A stretch of 11,457 nt of DNA. It comes from Faecalitalea sp. UBA4312 (lineage in GTDB: Bacteria; Bacillota_I; Bacilli_A; Erysipelotrichales; Erysipelotrichaceae). The position numbers were made by a program, and so were the translations under genes. Location: contig DGUK01000107.1 in assembly GCA_002394635.1 (NCBI GenBank), forward strand, positions 1,168-12,624. The letters run 5' to 3'. The notes below the pieces were generated by a model. The model was not told the DNA's origin. It saw nothing but the letters and a program-made list of their open reading frames with translations, and ran no database searches. Shown here piece after piece: positions 7,335 through 11,457 of this stretch (position 1 is its first letter; each line of letters begins with the position of its first letter).

Positions 7335-7691
7335 ATGATGAAGAGAAATATAGGATCACGAAGAAACCAGATTGTATCGTTGTTGCAGGAACAAAAAAAT
7401 ATTAACGTTTCCGGCCTTTCCAAAGCAGTGGGAGTAACAAAAGAAACGATACGTAAAGATCTGGATTATCTGGAAAGAAAAGGTGTATTAAATCGAACAC
7501 GTGGTGGAGCCGTTTTATGCAGAAACCCGGGGGAGATCCCTTTCGAGTTTCGGGCAATGGATCATAGTGAGATGAAAAGAGCCATGGCAAGTTGCGCGAT
7601 TGATTTTATCGAGGATCAGACGATGGTCTATATTTCGGCATCGAGTTCCGTAGTAGCAATGTCGCGATATTTGCCCATTCGAAAAAAATGA
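7335..7691 (+). CDS. DeoR-family regulator, N-terminal part (frameshifted)
   Basis: This is the DNA-binding half of a DeoR/GlpR-type sugar-phosphate-responsive regulator. Residues about 6-60 form the typical helix-turn-helix domain: RRNQIVSLLQEQ, then VSGLSKAVGVTKETIRKDLDYLERKGVLNRTRGGAV with its wing. The sensor domain begins at about residue 80 (MVYISASSSVVAMSRYLP). The frame stops at TGA 7689-7691 after 118 residues, about half the usual 250. The missing sensor continues in the -1 frame at once (7688-8080). The junction CGA AAA AAA TGA contains A AAA AAA in slippery register, so recoding, a true frameshift mutation or a homopolymer read error are all possible. No ribosome binding site precedes ATGATG at 7335/7338, and upstream in-frame codons hit TAG at 7302. 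The neighbours are the phosphosugar isomerase genes it probably controls. Confidence 0.85.
   Translation: MMKRNIGSRRNQIVSLLQEQKNINVSGLSKAVGVTKETIRKDLDYLERKGVLNRTRGGAVLCRNPGEIPFEFRAMDHSEMKRAMASCAIDFIEDQTMVYISASSSVVAMSRYLPIRKK
7682..7688 (+). other. A7 run in -1 slippery register (possible recoding site)
   Basis: Seven As follow CG in the zero frame as CG-A AAA AAA, then TGA. A -1 slip gives ATG ATC GTT and rejoins the DeoR sensor domain exactly. I see no Shine-Dalgarno-like stimulator 10-14 bases upstream and only weak pairing downstream (CGAA...TTCG around 7700-7723), so recoding is plausible but lacks the usual stimulators. Confidence 0.45.
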
Positions 7692-8080
7692 TCGTTTATA
7701 CGAATTCGGTTCAATTGCTTTCGCATAAGATGGAAGATACACATAAATATTATTTATTGGGCGGTCAGTTCAATAAAAATGGTCAGCGTATTATCGGACC
7801 AGATGTGATCAAAGCCTTAGATGATCTTTACTTTGATACTTGCATTTTCAGTATGGATGGAATTTGCCCGGATGGAGCATTGGCTTCAAATTCATATGAT
7901 GAATACCTCATTGCTAAAAAGGTGATTGAGCATTCAAAACGATGCATATTGATTGCAGATGGATCAAAATTTGAAAGAAGTGCAAACTATCGATTTGCGC
8001 AAGACAACCAGATTGATGTTCTTGTTACCACAAAGCCAATTGAAGGGTATGCATTTAAGAAGGTCATTGTTATAACATAA
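7688..8080 (+). CDS. DeoR-family regulator, C-terminal sensor part (-1 frame)
   Basis: These 130 codons continue the DeoRC effector-binding domain without a gap: VYTNSVQLLSHKMED, YYLLGGQFN, IIGPDVIKALDDLYFDTCIFSMDGICPDGALASNSYDEYLIAKKVIEHSKRCILIADGSKFERSANYRFA, then IDVLVTT near the end. Nearly all expected elements of a phosphosugar sensor are present (TNS, LLGG, the G(I/V) loop before the conserved E/D, and ADGSKF where homologues often have aDssKfg). The ATG at 7688 overlaps the upstream TGA as ATGA, which could allow coupled re-initiation, but there is no ribosome binding site. A fused product of 118 + 130 = 248 residues equals the normal family length, so this is best read as one gene in two frames. 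The sensor part shows no further damage. Confidence 0.82.
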   Translation: MIVYTNSVQLLSHKMEDTHKYYLLGGQFNKNGQRIIGPDVIKALDDLYFDTCIFSMDGICPDGALASNSYDEYLIAKKVIEHSKRCILIADGSKFERSANYRFAQDNQIDVLVTTKPIEGYAFKKVIVIT

Positions 8081-8089
8081 ACAAAAGTT

Positions 8090-8120
8090 TCTTTCTTTTT
8101 ACAAAAGAAAGATTTTTTTT
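8090..8120 (+). terminator. Terminator after the DeoR-type regulator
   Basis: TCTTTCTTTT (8090-8099) pairs with AAAAGAAAGA (8103-8112) over a three-base loop and runs into eight Ts (8113-8120). The stem is A/T-rich, but the U tract is long and is followed by another T-rich block to 8134. It separates the regulator from the isomerase operon. Confidence 0.7.
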
Positions 8121-8135
8121 GTTTGGTTTTTTTTC

Positions 8136-8163
8136 TTGCGTTTAAAACGATTTAAACTATAGT
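8136..8163 (+). promoter_or_regulatory. Promoter of the isomerase operon
   Basis: TTGCGT (8136-8141) and TATAGT (8158-8163) are separated by 16 bases. The start would be near 8170, at the ribosome binding site AGGAGGT (8171-8177) of the first isomerase gene. The spacer is almost entirely filled by an inverted repeat. Confidence 0.6.
8140..8157 (+). promoter_or_regulatory. 18-bp palindrome in the promoter spacer, probable operator
   Basis: GTTTAAA (8140-8146) and TTTAAAC (8151-8157) are perfect inverted arms around ACGA. The same bases also form a direct repeat of TTTAAA with a 10-base period. Its place between -35 and -10 would let a bound protein block RNA polymerase. The DeoR-family regulator just upstream is the obvious candidate; that link is inferred. 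Confidence 0.55.
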
Positions 8164-8183
8164 AAAAATCAGGAGGTACATAT

Positions 8184-8729
8184 ATGGAAATCAGGCAAGC
8201 AGATCTGTCATTTCCTTGGAATGGAGTTCTGGAAGGAGAACAGGTTAGTTATTATCAGAAATGGTTTAAAGATATTAAGAGTATTTACATGAACAGTGAA
8301 GGAATGTCAGAGGACACCTTAATGTATACGGTTTTTTCCAAAGAGGAAGAAGCAATTGAAGGTCACTTGAATTGGGGATTGACCGTCTTAGAGCCGGTTA
8401 CAGTGAATGGAGAATGTAATATGACCAGGGGACATTTTCATCAGGACCTTAATTGTCAGGAATACTACTGGTGTTCACAAGGACATGGCTTATTGTTATT
8501 AATGGACGAGCAAGGTGAATGCTGGGCAGAAGAAGTTAAACCGAACAGTCTTCACCATATTGATGGGCATCTCGCCCATCGTCTGATCAATACTGGAAAT
8601 GAACAGATGAAAGTGGTTGCCTGCTGGCCTAGCACATCCGGACATGATTACAGGCGAATTGAGAATCATCCATTTCCAGTACGTGTATTTAAGGAAAATG
8701 GTAAGATTGTAGTAAAAGAAAGGACATAA
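8184..8729 (+). CDS. Cupin-type glucose-6-phosphate isomerase homologue
   Basis: This is a 181-residue single-cupin protein of the archaeal-type phosphoglucose isomerase family (PF06560-like), which interconverts aldose and ketose hexose phosphates with a bound metal. Cupin motif 1 is MTRGHFHQDLNCQEYYW and motif 2 lies around HIDGHLAHRLINTG. The putative metal ligands are His84, His86, Glu93 and His132. Their spacing matches the Pyrococcus furiosus enzyme (His88, His90, Glu97, His136), and LEPVTVNGE upstream resembles its T-x-PV segment. The ATG has a perfect AGGAGGT six bases away. It is the first gene of the operon and lies three bases before the next start. Unrelated in fold to the usual bacterial Pgi, it is likely an auxiliary enzyme for a particular sugar pathway. 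The exact substrate is not readable from sequence. Confidence 0.85.
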   Translation: MEIRQADLSFPWNGVLEGEQVSYYQKWFKDIKSIYMNSEGMSEDTLMYTVFSKEEEAIEGHLNWGLTVLEPVTVNGECNMTRGHFHQDLNCQEYYWCSQGHGLLLLMDEQGECWAEEVKPNSLHHIDGHLAHRLINTGNEQMKVVACWPSTSGHDYRRIENHPFPVRVFKENGKIVVKERT

Positions 8730-8732
8730 AAT

Positions 8733-10484
8733 ATGTATTTTGAAGGAAGAATTCCGAATTATGACAAATATCCTACCATTTGCATAAAGGGGCATAAAGG
8801 AAAATCCTGGCAGGGGTATGAATCCATTGTTCAGGAAATCAAAAGGCGAATAACAAAAGAAAACACAATCCTCGTCATTGACGTGTATTATGGTGCAGAT
8901 ATGAATGCTATTTATGATCATATCATTACACCTTTAAATCCAGCAACCGTCATTGATAGTGCAGAAGCCGTCTATTCGGAAGATGTGTTATATGAAATAC
9001 TCAAAAGAAATATTACCGAAGACCGTGTCTTTGGTTCTTTCAGCACACATACATTAGAAGATTGTATGGATCCGAAGATTCTGGCAGATCTAAAAGAAAA
9101 AGCACGAGGAACGAAAGGCCTTGTGATTGTGTATGGCGTAGGAGCCAGCATGATCACAAAGGGGAATCTGCATTTATATATTGATATGAAACGCTGGGAG
9201 ATCCAGCTGCGTTATCGAAACGGATTGCCAAACTGGGGTGCATCCAATGCGGTGGATGATATTCTTCGAAAGTTCAAGAGAGGATATTTCGTTGAATGGC
9301 GGATTCTGGATCGTCATAAATTTAAAGTGTTGCCACAATGTGATTACATACTGGATCTGAATGTGACAGAGCAGCCTAAGATGACAACCATTGAGGTTTT
9401 CAATGATGTTATGAAGGAATTTTCAAGTCGGCCGTTCCGGCTTGTCCCTTATTTTGATGAAGGAATCTGGGGCGGTCGATGGATGGAAGAGGTTTGTGAC
9501 CTAAAGAGAATAAAATTCAATTATGCCTGGTGTTTTGACGGTGTTCCGGAAGAAAACTCGATTCGGGCAAACGTAGATGGTGTAACACTTGAGTTTCCAG
9601 CTATGGATCTTGTGAAAATGAAACCGAAGGCGCTGTTAGGTCCGAAGGTGTTCGCTCGTTTCGGGGCTGAATTTCCGATCCGCTTTGATTTTCTGGATAC
9701 AATGACCGGAGGAAACTTGTCATTACAAGTTCATCCTTTAACAGAATATATTCACGAAAACTTTGGTATGTCATATACCCAGGATGAGAGTTATTATATT
9801 TTGGATGCTGGCCCGAATGCCCATGTTTATCTAGGTGTAAAAGATGGCGTAACAGCTGAAACATTAGTTCCGGCATTACAGAGAGCTAATGAGGGCAAGG
9901 AACCTTTTCGTGATTCTGAATTTATAAACAGCTTTCCGATTCAAAAACATGATCATATTTTAATTCCAGCCGGAACGGTCCATTGCTCCGGGTCAGATGC
10001 GATGGTACTGGAAATTTCTGCTACACCTTATATTTTTACCTTTAAAATGTGGGACTGGGGCCGTGTTGGCTTGGATGGTAAACCAAGACCGGTCAATATT
10101 GAAAGAGCTGTACAAAATATTCAGTTTGACCGTACAACACAATGGTGTAAAGACAATCTGGTATCAAATATTCAAGAAATTGAGAATACGAAGCATCTGA
10201 AGGTGGAAAAGACCGGGCTTCATGAACTTGAATTTATTGAAACTAAGCGGTATTGGTTTGATCAAAAAACGATGTTTACATGTGAAGAAAGCGTCAATAT
10301 GTGTAATCTGATCGAAGGAGAAGAGGCTTTGATCACTTCTGTTGACGAGAGTTTTGAACCATTTGAGGTTCATTATGCGGAAACTTTTATAATACCAGAA
10401 GGAGTCCACGCATATCAGATTGAACCATATGGTCGTAGTCTAGGGAAAGAAATAGCTATTATTAAAGCGACGGTAAGAGTATGA
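8733..10484 (+). CDS. Class I mannose-6-phosphate isomerase with extra N-terminal domain
   Basis: This 583-residue protein is about twice a short bacterial ManA. Residues about 235-583 form a class I phosphomannose isomerase: PYFDEGIWGGRWM at its start, SLQVHP (330-335) giving putative zinc ligands Gln332 and His334, DESYYILDAG with Glu352, IPAGTVHCSG with His417, and a C-terminal beta domain with ETFIIPEGVHAYQI. Residues about 12-230 form a separate domain. Its strand order and phrases (TILVIDVYYGADMNAI, GLVIVYGVGAS, HLYIDMKRWEIQLR) recall uridine-kinase/phosphoribulokinase-like P-loop folds, but the GxxxxGK[ST] Walker A is absent, so ATP use is doubtful. The ribosome binding site AAAGGA (8719-8724) lies in the end of the previous gene. 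It overlaps the next gene by four bases. The domain resemblance is by eye only. Confidence 0.87.
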   Translation: MYFEGRIPNYDKYPTICIKGHKGKSWQGYESIVQEIKRRITKENTILVIDVYYGADMNAIYDHIITPLNPATVIDSAEAVYSEDVLYEILKRNITEDRVFGSFSTHTLEDCMDPKILADLKEKARGTKGLVIVYGVGASMITKGNLHLYIDMKRWEIQLRYRNGLPNWGASNAVDDILRKFKRGYFVEWRILDRHKFKVLPQCDYILDLNVTEQPKMTTIEVFNDVMKEFSSRPFRLVPYFDEGIWGGRWMEEVCDLKRIKFNYAWCFDGVPEENSIRANVDGVTLEFPAMDLVKMKPKALLGPKVFARFGAEFPIRFDFLDTMTGGNLSLQVHPLTEYIHENFGMSYTQDESYYILDAGPNAHVYLGVKDGVTAETLVPALQRANEGKEPFRDSEFINSFPIQKHDHILIPAGTVHCSGSDAMVLEISATPYIFTFKMWDWGRVGLDGKPRPVNIERAVQNIQFDRTTQWCKDNLVSNIQEIENTKHLKVEKTGLHELEFIETKRYWFDQKTMFTCEESVNMCNLIEGEEALITSVDESFEPFEVHYAETFIIPEGVHAYQIEPYGRSLGKEIAIIKATVRV

Positions 10485-11260
10485 AGTTGAATACAGGTTT
10501 TGATATATCGGCAGATCCGGAAACGTTTGAATTTTCATACGGAGAAGGCGTTTTCGGACCATCTACTGAAAAAAGACATTTGGATGACATTCGCCAGTCA
10601 TTAAGTGATCCGAACGTGGAAGGGCCGGATATCGTATACAGTGTTGCCATGGATGTTGGAAAGGAAAAGGACAGAGAGGATCTGATCCGGCGAAACATGT
10701 TGTATGGTGCCATGATCTATGAAAAAGGAATTGTTGGGCAGGAACCCGTACGATCCCAGGGACATATTCATGCAATATCTCCATCTTGTAACGATTCCAC
10801 TTGTGAAGTGTATGAAATCTGGGGTGGAGAAGCATATATCTATATGCAGGAAACAGCAGGGGACGATCCGGGACGTTGTTTTGCGGTGTTTGCCAAAACA
10901 GGAGATGTAGTCATTGTTCCCCCTGGATGGGCGCATTGTACCATTAACGCTAATGTGGATCAGCCTATGTATTTCGGTGCCTGGTGCGTACGTGATTATG
11001 GGTTTGATTACAAGGGTGTACGTGAGCATAAAGGGGTTGCATGGTTTCCGAAAGTCAATGAGGACCATTCCATCTCTTTTGTAGCGAATCCTCATTATAA
11101 TACTAGTCATCTAGAGATTGTAGAAGCTAGAGATTATCCCGAATTCGGTATTGAGAAAGGGGTCCCTATTTATACGCAATATGAAATGGATCCGGAACGA
11201 TTCATGTTCGTTCCAAGACCGGAGCGGGCCAAAGATCTTTGGAAAGACTATAGACCATAA
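10481..11260 (+). CDS. Second cupin-type glucose-6-phosphate isomerase homologue
   Basis: This 259-residue protein is of the same cupin isomerase superfamily as the first operon gene but is longer and divergent. Core motifs are RSQGHIHAIS (91-100), CEVYEIWGGEAYIYMQE (108-124), GDVVIVPPGWAHCTIN (141-156) and YFGAWCVRDYGFDY (164-177). The putative metal ligands are His95, His97, Glu109 and His152. Between the HxH pair and Glu109 there are eleven residues instead of six, an insertion containing two cysteines (SCNDSTC). An N-terminal extension of about 80 residues and a C-terminal tail (HSISFVANPHYN to the end) flank the cupin. ATG overlaps the upstream TGA (ATGA) with no clear ribosome binding site, so translation is probably coupled to the mannose-6-phosphate isomerase homologue. 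The substrate is uncertain. Confidence 0.83.
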   Translation: MKLNTGFDISADPETFEFSYGEGVFGPSTEKRHLDDIRQSLSDPNVEGPDIVYSVAMDVGKEKDREDLIRRNMLYGAMIYEKGIVGQEPVRSQGHIHAISPSCNDSTCEVYEIWGGEAYIYMQETAGDDPGRCFAVFAKTGDVVIVPPGWAHCTINANVDQPMYFGAWCVRDYGFDYKGVREHKGVAWFPKVNEDHSISFVANPHYNTSHLEIVEARDYPEFGIEKGVPIYTQYEMDPERFMFVPRPERAKDLWKDYRP

Positions 11261-11274
11261 ATATATGTAATAAA

Positions 11275-11309
11275 GCCAAGGGAGAGATTACGCTTCTTCG
11301 GCTCTTTTT
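11275..11309 (+). terminator. Imperfect terminator after the isomerase operon
   Basis: GCC (11275-11277) and GGC (11300-11302) close an imperfect stem in which AGGGAG (11279-11284) faces CTTCTT (11293-11298) with G-U pairs and flanking mismatches. A T-rich tract (11303-11309 and beyond) follows. It is weaker than the other terminators here, so read-through into the next gene is possible. Confidence 0.45.
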
Positions 11310-11365
11310 CCTTTTAGAGAGGATAATATAATTAAACAATCCATATATTTATTATAATTATGGGG

Positions 11366-11393
11366 TTGAATAATTCTATATAATATGTATAAA
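11366..11393 (+). promoter_or_regulatory. Possible promoter of the gene starting at 11430
   Basis: TTGAAT (11366-11371) and TATAAA (11388-11393) are 16 bases apart, in an AT-rich stretch about 37 bases before the start codon. A perfect TATAAT at 11379-11384 has no usable -35. The AT richness makes chance matches likely. Confidence 0.35.
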
Positions 11394-11429
11394 TAAATAT
11401 GAAAATGTGTGAAAAGAAAGGAGGATATT

Positions 11430-11457
11430 ATGCGAAAAAGCATAAAATGGAATTCTC
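11430..11457 (+). CDS. Start of an unidentified gene, cut by the window end
   Basis: AAAGGAGG (11417-11424), close to a perfect ribosome binding site, lies five bases before ATG 11430. Nine codons are visible (MRKSIKWNS) and the frame is open at the window end. The basic start would suit a membrane or secreted protein, but nine residues are too few to name it. It has the same direction as the isomerase operon and could be a functionally linked downstream gene. Confidence 0.6.

Noticed and set aside
8081..8183. Riboswitch or attenuator ahead of the isomerase operon
   Set aside because: The hairpin at 8090-8120 precedes the promoter and so ends the regulator transcript; the leader after the predicted start is too short for an aptamer.
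8868..8911. Active kinase domain at the N terminus of the isomerase
   Set aside because: The position expected for Walker A reads YYGADMNAI with no GK[ST], so ATP-dependent phosphorylation cannot be claimed.
8499..8921. 140-codon open frame on the minus strand
   Set aside because: It is antisense to the junction of the first cupin gene and the mannose-6-phosphate isomerase gene, both well supported, and its product has no recognisable pattern.
10601..11110. 169-codon open frame on the minus strand
   Set aside because: It lies wholly opposite the second cupin isomerase, whose motifs are clear; it has no ribosome binding site and no recognisable domain.

Overview
The window reads as a chromosomal segment of a low-GC Gram-positive bacterium (Bacillota). 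The ParC-type topoisomerase, the UPF0154/YneF membrane protein, the mnmA-recD2 pairing, strong AGGAGG-type ribosome binding sites, sigma-A-like promoters and short U-tailed terminators all point that way. Protein flavour suggests the Erysipelotrichia, but this placement is a guess that cannot be confirmed from the sequence alone. No phage, transposase, integrase or CRISPR array was seen.

Left part (1-2866, + strand): the 3' two thirds of parC enters from outside the window. It is followed by a promoter, a small YneF-like membrane protein, a terminator, and a monofunctional peptidoglycan glycosyltransferase that ends in a 12-bp terminator hairpin. That hairpin is shared with the convergent recD2 gene.

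Middle (2863-6332): mnmA (tRNA 2-thiolation) and recD2 (SF1B helicase) form a tight minus-strand operon. It is driven by a near-consensus promoter that sits back to back with the near-consensus promoter of a tRNA-Leu(CAA) gene on the + strand. Past the tRNA terminator, 6333-6600 is AT-rich and holds only a startless coding remnant. It is followed by a minus-strand membrane-anchored DUF4230 protein.

Right part (7300-11260, + strand): a sugar-phosphate locus. A DeoR-family regulator is split in two reading frames at an A7 run. The geometry is exactly that of a -1 slippery heptamer, and the joined product would have the normal family length of about 248 residues. It is followed by a terminator, then a promoter whose spacer carries an 18-bp inverted repeat (probable operator). 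Next come three tightly packed genes: a cupin-type glucose-6-phosphate isomerase homologue, a bimodular class I mannose-6-phosphate isomerase with an extra N-terminal domain resembling a kinase fold without a P-loop, and a second, divergent cupin-type isomerase homologue. Together they look like a regulated phosphosugar isomerase operon whose substrate is unknown. At 11430 a further gene begins with a strong ribosome binding site and runs off the end.

The points most worth a second look are the frameshifted regulator, the palindrome inside the isomerase promoter, and the unusual two-domain isomerase flanked by two cupin isomerase paralogues.
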